64,000 nucleotides of DNA from CANMIH01 sp049116335. Lineage in GTDB: Bacteria > Pseudomonadota > Alphaproteobacteria > Rhodobacterales > Rhodobacteraceae. The notes below the pieces were generated by a model. That model did not search any database. It worked only from the letters and a program-made list of their open reading frames with translations, and was not told the DNA's origin. The position numbers and the translations under genes are program-made. Positions 9,012 to 16,729 of this stretch are shown here, piece after piece (within the stretch, counting starts at the first letter, position 1; every line of letters begins with the position of its first letter). Where the stretch lies: NCBI GenBank assembly GCA_049116335.1, contig JAGDYZ010000012.1, positions 310,001 through 374,000 of the forward strand, given 5' to 3'.

Positions 9012-9070
9012 TATCTTTCCAGAAAGATATTTACCCCAATCTAGGATCGATGTATCTTTCTTGCAAGATA
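9012..9070. promoter_or_regulatory. Twin MarR operators over the PACE promoter
   Basis: Two 18-base near-palindromes, TATCTTTCCAGAAAGATA (9012-9029) and TATCTTTCTTGCAAGATA (9053-9070), share TATCTT at the left end and AAGATA at the right and lie 41 bases apart, about four helical turns. A leftward promoter with -35 TTGCAA (9061-9066) and -10 TAGATT (9038-9043), spacing 17, fits between them: the right operator covers the -35 and the left one sits just after the expected transcription start. This predicts repression of the PACE gene and autoregulation of marR. Confidence 0.7.
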
Positions 9071-9089
9071 GTTTTCTCAGCGAGACACC

Positions 9090-9593
9090 ATGAGCCGCCA
9101 GACCGTTGCCGAAATTCTCAAGTCTTGTGAAACACATTGGCCAAGCTCGCTCTCGCCGCACACTGCGCTGATCCTCGGGCTCTACCGCCTCCGCGACATC
9201 GTCTCAGAACGCACGGCGCCGGTGGTGCAAAGCTTTGGGCTCAGCGAGGCCGGATTTGACATTCTGGTCATGCTGCGCGCCCAGCCAGAGCCCTACCGCC
9301 TGACACCGTCAGATCTTTACCGCTCGCTGATCATGACCTCAGGCGGTGTGACCAAGGTGCTCAAAAGCCTTGAGGAAAATGGCTGGATCACCCGCATCGC
9401 CCATCCCGAGGACAAACGCAGCAGCTTTGTTCAACTCACCACAGCCGGCGCGGACCACGCTGAAAACGTTATCCAAGCCGTGTCCAAAAACGATGCCGAT
9501 ATCTTTTCCGCCGCACTGACCAAAGAGCAGCACGCACAGCTGGTCGACACCCTATTGTCCGCGCTGGACAAGCTAGAAAACGACCGCGTGTAA
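9090..9593 (+). CDS. MarR-family transcriptional regulator
   Basis: A 167-residue winged-helix protein. The DNA-binding part spans about residues 70-115, with SLIMTSGGVTKVLKSLEENG as the recognition region and a basic wing at HPEDKRSSF. It is divergent from the PACE pump and separated from it by 96 bases holding two matching palindromes, the usual layout of a MarR repressor controlling an efflux gene and itself. The inducer is unknown. Its end is eight bases from the convergent S41 protease gene. Confidence 0.9.
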   Translation: MSRQTVAEILKSCETHWPSSLSPHTALILGLYRLRDIVSERTAPVVQSFGLSEAGFDILVMLRAQPEPYRLTPSDLYRSLIMTSGGVTKVLKSLEENGWITRIAHPEDKRSSFVQLTTAGADHAENVIQAVSKNDADIFSAALTKEQHAQLVDTLLSALDKLENDRV

Positions 9594-9601
9594 TCCTCTA
9601 A

Positions 9602-10873
9602 TCAGTCTCGGTTTGGCACGGGTTGTCCCAACCGATTAAGAACCGCCTCAAGCTGCATGTCCCGCTCAGATTGGAAGCCATCAAGATCAAAGGGCACCAC
9701 CCAATCGACAGGAATTCCGAGGTTTTCATACTCGGCCCCATCAGGCGCACGATATATCTGGTGGCTCAGCGCAAACCGCCATCCGTTTGGCATTGCTTTT
9801 AAAAGCTTGTCTGACAAATCACCCGCCGTTGGATCACCCACAAGGGTCACATGCGGGATCTGAGCCATCGCCAACACAAAGGTTTCCGCCGCACTAAACG
9901 CCATTGGCCCGGTCATTACATAGACGGGCCGCGTGAAGGTCGCCTCAGCCGTAGGAACCTCAAAACGTTGAGCAGGCCCCTGCCCGTCTGGGGTGTGAAA
10001 GACGCGAGAAAACGCCGGGCGCTTCACGTCGTTAAACGCGCTCGCATAAGCCAATCCTATGGCATCGAACCCACCGGAGTTCAGACGCGCATCTAAAATC
10101 AGGGCAGAAACCTCGCCCAGATCCATGAGGGCGCTCTGAATTTTCTTCTGCGCCACATCTGTCGCGTTTTCATCAAACTCCGCATCGGCCCCCATCGACC
10201 AAATGCGCATGTAGCCCACGTCACCAATGCGACCGTAGATCATCTGAACACCATCTACTCGCGTCAAATCGTCGACATAACTATGGGTGATCAGGCCAAT
10301 GTCCTGCGCCGCCTCCGCCCAGACAGGCAACACTTCGGGGGAAAAGCTGTCTTCGCCAAAGCTCACCTCGATATGGCCGTCTTCCAACCCAGACACCAAA
10401 GCCATCAAAGCCTCTCGTAGATCTTCCTCGCTCGCTCCTTCTGGAAGCGCGCTTTGAACATCGGCAACCCGCGTTGACCAATCCACGTCATACAGGTGGA
10501 AAAACGGGTAACGTTCGGCAAAAGTTTCCCCGACAAGCGCAACAATTTCGCTGGGGCTATAACCTTTGTCGAGACATGTGGAGGGCAAAGTCTCGATCCG
10601 CGTTCCTCGGATTGGACGCAGCATCCCATCAATCCAAAGTTTGGCTTCGTCTCCCTCTTCGGCAAATCTCAGCCCCATGACCTCGAACATCTGATCTGGT
10701 GCGCGCGGCACTTCCATATTCAGAACACAAAATGACGCGCTCTCATCCCAGAGTTGGACACTCTCTTCACTGGTCTGAAACAGATACCCATATTCAGCAC
10801 TGCGATAGGTCTCCGCCGAAATTGGTGTCGATAATATTGCGACCGCAACGGCCCCTACAAAAGATCTGGTCAT
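9602..10873 (-). CDS. Secreted S41-type (tail-specific) serine protease-like protein
   Basis: A 423-residue exported protein with a signal peptide (residues 1-20, ending PISA). The C-terminal half is an S41 peptidase core: LEDGHIEV near 163-170, ALILDARLNSGGFD at 257-270, and GPMAFSAAETF at 322-332 with candidate nucleophile Ser327. No clear PDZ domain is visible. Members of this group act in the periplasm or outside the cell; the substrate is unknown. The gene stands alone, convergent with marR and followed upstream by the paa operon terminator. AGGATA lies before the ATG. Confidence 0.82.
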   Translation of the reverse strand: MTRSFVGAVAVAILSTPISAETYRSAEYGYLFQTSEESVQLWDESASFCVLNMEVPRAPDQMFEVMGLRFAEEGDEAKLWIDGMLRPIRGTRIETLPSTCLDKGYSPSEIVALVGETFAERYPFFHLYDVDWSTRVADVQSALPEGASEEDLREALMALVSGLEDGHIEVSFGEDSFSPEVLPVWAEAAQDIGLITHSYVDDLTRVDGVQMIYGRIGDVGYMRIWSMGADAEFDENATDVAQKKIQSALMDLGEVSALILDARLNSGGFDAIGLAYASAFNDVKRPAFSRVFHTPDGQGPAQRFEVPTAEATFTRPVYVMTGPMAFSAAETFVLAMAQIPHVTLVGDPTAGDLSDKLLKAMPNGWRFALSHQIYRAPDGAEYENLGIPVDWVVPFDLDGFQSERDMQLEAVLNRLGQPVPNRD

Positions 10874-10984
10874 GAAATATCCTGCTCAATTCGCGCAACC
10901 GAAGGTGGAACTGAGATAGGTCTTAAACTTAACAACAACAAGACGTTCACCCAGACACACTGCCCCGGTGTCTGGGGGAACCAA

Positions 10985-11018
10985 AAAACCCGCCGCGGAT
11001 AAGACCGAGGCGGGTTTT
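10985..11018 (-). terminator. Terminator after the paaABCDE operon
   Basis: AAAACCCGCC and GGCGGGTTTT pair perfectly around a 14-base loop. On the minus strand the stem is followed by a run of T, placed 46 bases after the paaE stop. It could also act on the other strand. Confidence 0.8.
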
Positions 11019-11064
11019 GTACCTTCTGCGCTATGGCGCGTACAAAGGGTACAAACTGTACAGT

Positions 11065-12132
11065 CTATTGATCGTAGTCGACGACCACGGTGTCTGTCAC
11101 CGCATAGGACTGGCATGACAGGACATAGCCCTTCTCGACCTCGTAATCTTCCAGCGCGTGGTTGGTGAGCATCTCAACCTCACCTTCCAGAACCTTACAG
11201 CGGCAGGTCGAACAAACTCCGGCCTTACAGGCATAGGGTGCATCCATGGTGTTTTCGAGAGCGGCCTCCAGGATGCTAACGTCCTTCGACATTTTCACAG
11301 TCTGCGTCGCGCCATCGAGGGTGATCTTGGTGGTCACCTGACCACCCGATGCTCCGCGTGAGGCGGCACGCTGTTTGGCGCGCCCCTGCTGACCGCTGGC
11401 GAACAGCTCAAACTTGATCTGCTCTTCACCCAAACCGTGATCTTTCAGGGCCTTAGCAATGCCAAGCATCATCGGCTCAGGACCGCAGATAAAGGCTGTG
11501 TCCACGTGCTGGATGTCGATCCAATGTTTGAACAGCTGGGCGCATTTCTCTTCGCTCACCAAACCAGTGAACAGGTCGATCTCCTGCGCGTCGCTTTCCA
11601 GAATATGGATCACATTCAGGCGACCCATATAGATGTTCTTCAGATCATCCAGCTCTTCGCGGAACATGATCGTGTTCACACCTTTGTTGGCATAGACCAG
11701 CGTAAAGGTGGACTGCGGTTCACGGGCCAAGGTGGTTTTCAGGATCGACAGCACCGGGGTGATGCCGGAACCGCCTGCAAAGCCTAGATAATTCTTGCCC
11801 TGCGATGGATCGAGCGGAGTGAAAAACTTGCCCATTGGCGCCATGGCCTCAACGGTGTCGCCCACCTTAAGCTCTTCATTGGCCCAGGTCGAAAACGCCC
11901 CGCCATCCACACGTTTGATGCCCACCTGCAGGATGCCCTCATCCTTACCGGCGCAGATCGAATAAGACCGGCGAAGCTCTTCGCCATCAAAATCGCGGCG
12001 GAAGGTCAGGTACTGGCCCTGCGTAAAATCAAACTCAGCGGCGGCCCCATTGACCGGCTGGAGGGTGACAACCACCGCGTCGCGAATGGTTTTCTGGATA
12101 TCGGTGACGGTTAGGTCGTGAAAGCGCGCCAT
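11065..12132 (-). CDS. paaE: Phenylacetyl-CoA epoxidase reductase subunit PaaE
   Basis: A 355-residue flavin and iron-sulfur reductase. It has a ferredoxin-reductase FAD motif RRSYSIC (54-60), the NAD(P)-binding loop GFAGGSGITP (117-126), and a C-terminal plant-type [2Fe-2S] domain with cysteines at 302, 307, 310 and 340 (CKAGVCSTC and LSC). It passes electrons from NAD(P)H to the PaaAC di-iron oxygenase. The ATG at 12132 is preferred to the upstream one because GGGAGG lies nine bases before it. It is the last gene of the operon. Confidence 0.95.
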   Translation of the reverse strand: MARFHDLTVTDIQKTIRDAVVVTLQPVNGAAAEFDFTQGQYLTFRRDFDGEELRRSYSICAGKDEGILQVGIKRVDGGAFSTWANEELKVGDTVEAMAPMGKFFTPLDPSQGKNYLGFAGGSGITPVLSILKTTLAREPQSTFTLVYANKGVNTIMFREELDDLKNIYMGRLNVIHILESDAQEIDLFTGLVSEEKCAQLFKHWIDIQHVDTAFICGPEPMMLGIAKALKDHGLGEEQIKFELFASGQQGRAKQRAASRGASGGQVTTKITLDGATQTVKMSKDVSILEAALENTMDAPYACKAGVCSTCRCKVLEGEVEMLTNHALEDYEVEKGYVLSCQSYAVTDTVVVDYDQ

Positions 12133-12143
12133 CGGTTGCCTCC

Positions 12144-12617
12144 CTAGATGCACTTGAAATAATCGAATGGCTCAAGACAGTCCTGACAGCGCCAATGCGC
12201 CTTGCAGGGTGTGGAGCCAAACTGGCTGACTTTGGTGACCCGCGTGCTTTTGCATTGCGGGCAATGGGTTGGACCACCAGCCGCCTGCGGCGGGGCAATC
12301 CCGTAATCTTCCAGCTTGGCCCGGCCCTTGTCGGTCAGCCAATCTGTTGTCCATGCGGGCGCGATGCGGCGCTCGAAGGTGATTTTTTCGATGCCGTGAT
12401 CGCGCAGAGCGGTCTCGATATCGATCTCGATGATGCTGGTGGCGGGACAGCCCGAATAGGTCGGCGTGACCGCCACATGCAGCGCATCGTCTTTCCACGA
12501 CACCTGACGCACGATGCCAAGATCCACCACCGAGATCACCGGGATCTCTGGGTCTGGCACAGCATCAAGCCATTCCCAGATCTGAGTTTCGCTTGGCTGA
12601 GAGTTACTTATGTTCAT
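12144..12617 (-). CDS. paaD: Phenylacetate degradation protein PaaD (MIP18/iron-sulfur assembly family)
   Basis: A 157-residue protein. The N-terminal half is the MIP18/DUF59 fold with AVPDPEIPVISVVDLGIV (19-36); the C-terminal tail has four-cysteine metal-binding spacing (CPQC and CQDC). PaaD is thought to help mature or insert metal clusters in the PaaABCE epoxidase complex. An upstream in-frame GTG (12620) is less likely than the ATG at 12617. It lies 11 bases before paaE and 74 bases after paaC; a hairpin sits in that larger gap. Confidence 0.93.
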   Translation of the reverse strand: MNISNSQPSETQIWEWLDAVPDPEIPVISVVDLGIVRQVSWKDDALHVAVTPTYSGCPATSIIEIDIETALRDHGIEKITFERRIAPAWTTDWLTDKGRAKLEDYGIAPPQAAGGPTHCPQCKSTRVTKVSQFGSTPCKAHWRCQDCLEPFDYFKCI

Positions 12618-12658
12618 CACAATAACCCCTTTTGCTATTCCGCCTGTCCGTCAGGCCG

Positions 12659-12679
12659 GGCCGCACCAAAGGCGCAGCC
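12659..12679. other. Intercistronic hairpin between paaC and paaD
   Basis: GGCCGCACC-AAA-GGCGCAGCC forms a nine-pair stem when two G-U pairs are allowed on the minus strand. The T-run (12684-12689) follows it only on the plus strand, so it is not a normal terminator for the paa transcript. It may act in RNA processing or stability, or stop antisense transcription. Confidence 0.4.
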
Positions 12680-12691
12680 CCCGTTTTTTAG

Positions 12692-13447
12692 TTACCAGGT
12701 GGCGCCCGGATAAGCGCGCTGCAGCCACTGCATCTGGGTCAGAAGATGACCGAGATGCTCGGTGTGCATGCGCCCGTCACGGCCGCCAGTGTGACCAAAT
12801 TTGCTGTCAGGAATGGTCAGCGTGGCATCGGCCAGAACACGGCCAATCAGAGCATCATATTCCTCACGCAGTGTCTTGGGATCGGGGGCAATGCCCGCCT
12901 CAACCATGGCTGCATCCACATCATCCGAGACAAACATCTCACCCACATAGGGCCAGAGATAGTCAAGCGCGGCCTGCATGCGGGCGTGGCTTTCTTCCGT
13001 GCCATCCCCCAAACCAACAACTGTGTCCGCCGAGCGTTCAAGGTGATAAGTCACCTCTTTGCTGGCCTTGGCTGCAATAGCGGCGATCTGTTCGTTCGAC
13101 GAGGTCATCAACCGGCCCAGCATGATCGAATGCCAGGCGTCGAACAGGAACTGACGCATCAGAGTCTGACCAAAATCACCATTGGGCATTTCCACCAACA
13201 GCACATTACGGAAATCCCAGGCATCCCGCAGGAACGCCAGCTTGTCCGCATCGGCACCTTCGCCCTGCACCTCTGCCGCAAGTCCCAGCCACATCTGCGT
13301 CTGACCGATGAGGTCAAGCGCAGTGTTGGCCAGCGCGATATCCTCTTCCAGAACAGGGGCATGGCCACACCATTCCGACACCCGATGCCCGAGGATCAAT
13401 GTATTGTCCCCCATGCGCAGGAGGAATTGAAACAGCGCCTGATCCAT
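12692..13447 (-). CDS. paaC: Phenylacetyl-CoA epoxidase structural subunit PaaC
   Basis: A 251-residue ferritin-like helical protein. It has the PaaC stretches LRMGDNTLILGHRVSEWCG near the start and TYHLERSADTVVGLGDGTEE (132-151) and ends with HLLTQMQWLQRAYPGATW. PaaC pairs with the catalytic subunit PaaA in the oxygenase core but lacks a full di-iron site. The ATG at 13447 shares bases with the paaB stop (TGATG), so the two are translationally coupled. Confidence 0.95.
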   Translation of the reverse strand: MDQALFQFLLRMGDNTLILGHRVSEWCGHAPVLEEDIALANTALDLIGQTQMWLGLAAEVQGEGADADKLAFLRDAWDFRNVLLVEMPNGDFGQTLMRQFLFDAWHSIMLGRLMTSSNEQIAAIAAKASKEVTYHLERSADTVVGLGDGTEESHARMQAALDYLWPYVGEMFVSDDVDAAMVEAGIAPDPKTLREEYDALIGRVLADATLTIPDSKFGHTGGRDGRMHTEHLGHLLTQMQWLQRAYPGATW

Positions 13448-13731
13448 CACATGTGCCCCGCTTCTTCGGGGATGTCATAGAAGGTCGGGTGACGGTACAC
13501 TTTGCTTTCGCTTGGCTCAAACAGCGGGCCTTTGTCGCCCGGAGCGGTCGCGGTGATGTGCTTGGCTTCCACCACCCAAATCGACACACCTTCGTTGCGA
13601 CGTGTGTAAACGTCACGCGCGTTTTTGACGGCCATTTCGGCGTCGGGCGCGTGCAGGCTTCCTACGTGACGGTGGCTCAGGCCATGCTGACCGCGGATAA
13701 AGACTTCCCACAGGGGCCATTCGTTGTTCAT
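13447..13731 (-). CDS. paaB: Phenylacetyl-CoA epoxidase subunit PaaB
   Basis: A small 94-residue subunit of normal PaaB length. Recognisable parts are WPLWEVFIRGQHGLSHRHVG near the N-terminus and the end YRHPTFYDIPEEAGHM. PaaB bridges PaaAC dimers in the epoxidase complex and is needed for ring epoxidation. AGGAGG lies before the ATG. It lies between paaA (23-base gap) and paaC (one-base overlap). Confidence 0.95.
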   Translation of the reverse strand: MNNEWPLWEVFIRGQHGLSHRHVGSLHAPDAEMAVKNARDVYTRRNEGVSIWVVEAKHITATAPGDKGPLFEPSESKVYRHPTFYDIPEEAGHM

Positions 13732-13754
13732 TGCTTGGTTCCTCCTAGCTGGGA

Positions 13755-14759
13755 TTATTCGGCTGCGACCTGAGCGTCAGCTTTGCGGGCGGCTTTTTTG
13801 CGGGCATGGGCCAGCAATCCATCACGCACCCATTTGCCATCGTCCCAGGCCTTGTTGCGTGCGGCGAGACGATCGACGTTGCAGGGGCCGTTGCCTTTGA
13901 TGACGTTGAAGAATTCGGACCAATCCGGGTCGGAATAATCGTAGTGACCGCGTTCTTCGTTCCACTTCAGGTTCTCGTCTGGAACGGTCAGGCCAAGATG
14001 CTCGGCCTGCGGCACGGTCTGGTCAACGAACTTCTGACGCAGTTCGTCATTGGTGTTCATTTTGATCTTCCACGCCATCGACTGGGCCGAGTGGACCGAG
14101 TCTTTGTCCGAGGGGCCAAACATCATCAGCGAGGGGTACCACAGGCGGTTCAGCGCATCCTGCGCCATCTTTTTCTGCTCAGGTGTGCCCTGCGCCATGA
14201 CGCGGATCGCATCATATCCCTGGCGCTGGTGGAAGCTTTCTTCCTTACAGACGCGGATCATCGCCCGGCTGTATGGGCCAAACGAGGTACGCTGCAATGG
14301 CACCTGGTTCATGATCGCCGCGCCATCCACCAACCAGCCCACTGCACCGATGTCGGCCCAGTTCAGCGTCGGGTAGTTGAAGATCGACGAATACTTCATG
14401 CGGCCATCCAGCAACATTTCTGTGATCTCGTCGCGTGTCACACCCAATGTTTCCGCCGCGCAGTAAAGATACAGACCATGGCCCGCTTCATCCTGCACCT
14501 TGGCCAGCAGGATCGCTTTGCGCTCCAACGTGGGCGCGCGGGTGATCCAGTTGCCTTCGGGCAGCTGACCCACAATTTCCGAGTGCGCGTGCTGGCCAAT
14601 CTGACGGATCAGCGTGGCGCGGTAGTCATCGGGCATCCAGTCACGGGGCTCGATCTTGATATCCGCGTCGATCTTGGCTTGGAACTCGCGTTCCTGATCT
14701 GTCATCTCGTCCTGGGTTTTCACACCCGTTCCGGTGGTTTTGACCAGCTGCGCATACAT
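13755..14759 (-). CDS. paaA: Phenylacetyl-CoA epoxidase catalytic subunit PaaA
   Basis: A 334-residue ferritin-like oxygenase subunit. The di-iron ligands are visible as SEIVGQLPE (Glu61), KVQDEAGHG (Glu91, His94) and CKEESFHQRQGY (Glu174 and His177 region). It adds one oxygen atom across the ring of phenylacetyl-CoA to make the 1,2-epoxide. GGAGG precedes the ATG. It follows the thiolase gene by 14 bases and opens the paaABCDE block. Confidence 0.96.
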   Translation of the reverse strand: MYAQLVKTTGTGVKTQDEMTDQEREFQAKIDADIKIEPRDWMPDDYRATLIRQIGQHAHSEIVGQLPEGNWITRAPTLERKAILLAKVQDEAGHGLYLYCAAETLGVTRDEITEMLLDGRMKYSSIFNYPTLNWADIGAVGWLVDGAAIMNQVPLQRTSFGPYSRAMIRVCKEESFHQRQGYDAIRVMAQGTPEQKKMAQDALNRLWYPSLMMFGPSDKDSVHSAQSMAWKIKMNTNDELRQKFVDQTVPQAEHLGLTVPDENLKWNEERGHYDYSDPDWSEFFNVIKGNGPCNVDRLAARNKAWDDGKWVRDGLLAHARKKAARKADAQVAAE

Positions 14760-14773
14760 CGTGGCGTCCTCCG

Positions 14774-15976
14774 TTACACGCGTTCAAGGATCAGAGCAGC
14801 GCCCTGTCCGACACCAACACACATGGTACACAGCGCATAGCGCCCGCCGGTGCGTTGCAATTGATAAGCGGCTGTCAGCACAAGACGTGCGCCTGACATG
14901 CCAAGCGGGTGACCCAAGGCGATGGCCCCACCATTGGGGTTCACATGGGCGGCGTCATCCGCAATGCCCAGTTCACGCAGGGTCGCAAGGCCCTGGCTTG
15001 CAAAGGCTTCGTTCAATTCTATCACATCCATCTGCTCGATGGTGAGTCCCGTGCGTTCAAGCACTTTGCGGGTGGCCGGGACCGGCCCAATGCCCATGAC
15101 GCGCGGCGCAACACCGGCGCTGGCCATGCCGACCACGCGTGCCAATGGCTTGAGCGCGTTCTTTTCCATGGCTGCTTCATTGGCCAGCAGGAGGGCCGCA
15201 GCGCCGTCATTCACACCCGAGGCATTGCCTGCTGTCACGGTTTTATCCGCTCCATTGACGCCTTTCAGGCCACCAAGCTTTTCGGCAGTGGTTCCGGGGC
15301 GTGGGTGTTCATCAGTGTCGACAATCACCGGGTCGCCTTTGCGCTGAGGCACGGAAACCGGAATGATCTCATTGGCAAAGACACCGGCCTCATGTGCCGC
15401 CGCCCAGCGCGCCTGACTGCGCGCGGCAAAGGCGTCTTGATCTTCACGGCTGACATTATAGTCCTCAGCAACATTGTCAGCGGTCTGCGGCATCGAGTCG
15501 GTGCCATACATCTCGTGCATTTTCTTGTTCACGAAACGCCAGCCGATGGTGGTGTCATAGACCGCATTGGCACGGCCAAAGGCGCTTGTGTGCTTGGGCA
15601 TCACAAAGGGCGCGCGGCTCATGCTTTCGACACCGCCTGCAATGGCCATGTCGTAGTCACCTGCACGAATGCCTCGGGCCGCCATGCCCACGGCGTCCAT
15701 ACCGGAGGCACAGAGACGGTTGACCGTTGTGCCCGGCACATCAATGGGCAGGCCCGCCAGAAGCGCGGCCATACGCGCCACGTTGCGGTTGCTTTCCCCC
15801 GCCTGGTTCGCATCGCCCATAATGACGTCGTCGATTTTGGCCCAGTCCACCTGAGGGTTGCGGGCGATCAAGGCGGCAATCGGTGCCGCCGCAAGATCAT
15901 CCGTGCGCACGGAAGACAGGCCCCCGCCATAACGGCCAATGGGTGTCCGGATGGCATCACAGATAAAGGCGTTCAT
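14774..15976 (-). CDS. pcaF: 3-oxoadipyl-CoA thiolase
   Basis: A 400-residue thiolase. Cys89 in NRLCASGMD is the acylated nucleophile; His356 in GGAIALGHPLG and Cys386 in CTMCVGVGQG complete the active site. The opening AFICDAIRTPIGRYGGGLSS is characteristic of the PcaF/PaaJ group, which cleaves 3-oxoadipyl-CoA to succinyl-CoA and acetyl-CoA, and in phenylacetate breakdown also cleaves 3-oxo-5,6-dehydrosuberyl-CoA. The symbol paaJ would suit equally. First gene of the leftward operon, with GAGGAGG before the ATG and a TetR-type operator 34 bases upstream. Confidence 0.93.
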   Translation of the reverse strand: MNAFICDAIRTPIGRYGGGLSSVRTDDLAAAPIAALIARNPQVDWAKIDDVIMGDANQAGESNRNVARMAALLAGLPIDVPGTTVNRLCASGMDAVGMAARGIRAGDYDMAIAGGVESMSRAPFVMPKHTSAFGRANAVYDTTIGWRFVNKKMHEMYGTDSMPQTADNVAEDYNVSREDQDAFAARSQARWAAAHEAGVFANEIIPVSVPQRKGDPVIVDTDEHPRPGTTAEKLGGLKGVNGADKTVTAGNASGVNDGAAALLLANEAAMEKNALKPLARVVGMASAGVAPRVMGIGPVPATRKVLERTGLTIEQMDVIELNEAFASQGLATLRELGIADDAAHVNPNGGAIALGHPLGMSGARLVLTAAYQLQRTGGRYALCTMCVGVGQGAALILERV

Positions 15977-16009
15977 TCGGGGTTTCCTCCTCAGGGATCG
16001 GAAAATTAG

Positions 16010-16025
16010 CCGACCGTATGGTCGG
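16010..16025. promoter_or_regulatory. TetR-type palindromic operator before the thiolase-paaABCDE operon
   Basis: CCGACCGTATGGTCGG has perfect six-base arms CCGACC/GGTCGG around GTAT, 34 bases upstream of the thiolase start. The half-sites match those of the site at 5368, but there the arms touch, whereas here they are four bases apart, so binding by the same PaaR protein is likely but not proven. Confidence 0.55.
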
Positions 16026-16188
16026 TGATAGGGTGATTCTACGTATTCAGCAAGGAAAATGTTACGTTAATGTCGGCGGTCATAGATTTTCGTAACATAT
16101 TTCCAATCCAAACACTGTATTTGCGAAGCATGGCGCAGAGGCTCCATTTACTTCAAGCTTAAAATACAAGGTCGACATCCCACATACC

Positions 16189-16216
16189 AAAACGGCGCAG
16201 CCCAAAGGCCACGCCG
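16189..16216 (-). terminator. Terminator after the ABM-domain gene
   Basis: CGGCGCAGCC and GGCCACGCCG pair over ten positions (two G-U) around CAAA. On the minus strand TTTT follows. It lies 49 bases after the stop of the gene at 16265-16594. Confidence 0.65.
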
Positions 16217-16264
16217 CTTACGCCACACCGAGGTGCGGGGTGTCGCATTATAGGAGCAAAGGCA

Positions 16265-16594
16265 TCACGCCGTTTGCTGCAGCACCGTGTCGAACCCTTC
16301 AAACGAAGGATGCCCGACCATCACACCTTCTGTGCGTCCGCGACCCGCATTTTTGTGCGCATCCCGAAACTGCTCGGATTTGGTCCAGGCTTCAAACTGC
16401 GCGCGACTGCCCCAAAGTGTGTGCGAGGCGTAAAGACAGTACCCCTCATCTGCGTTCTCGGGGCCTTTCAGCATGCGAAACTCGATAAAGCCCTCGAGCT
16501 CCTGCAGACGGCTTTCGCGTTCACGCCAAATGGTTTCGAACGCCTCTTCTTTGCCCAGAGCAACCTTGAACCGGTTCATGGCGATAAAAGACAT
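16265..16594 (-). CDS. Antibiotic biosynthesis monooxygenase (ABM) domain protein
   Basis: A 109-residue single-domain protein of the dimeric alpha+beta barrel superfamily. Visible features are MNRFKVALGKEEAFETIWRE near the start, EGFIEFRMLKG (34-44) and a SHTLWGSRAQFEAWTKSEQF stretch typical of ABM/HmoA-like heme-degrading or quinol monooxygenases. Function is not certain; HmoA-like proteins open heme to release iron. The ATG at 16594 is supported by AAGGAAG upstream, and longer upstream readings have no family similarity. It is divergent from pth. Confidence 0.82.
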   Translation of the reverse strand: MSFIAMNRFKVALGKEEAFETIWRERESRLQELEGFIEFRMLKGPENADEGYCLYASHTLWGSRAQFEAWTKSEQFRDAHKNAGRGRTEGVMVGHPSFEGFDTVLQQTA

Positions 16595-16729
16595 ATCGCT
16601 TCCTTTCTTTTGAGATGTTAGGGGAGCTGGCAAAAGACCCTCTGGGGTCGGCTGGCGTCTGACATCAGTTGAAAGATTACGCGAGCAAGTGCAAGCCTTG
16701 TCAAATGCGACACAATAGTGGAGAGCCGC

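Noticed and set aside
12692..13450. GTG starts one codon before paaC, paaD and the PepSY-like gene
   Set aside because: In each case the next codon is ATG; for paaC the ATG also overlaps the previous stop, so the ATG is preferred.
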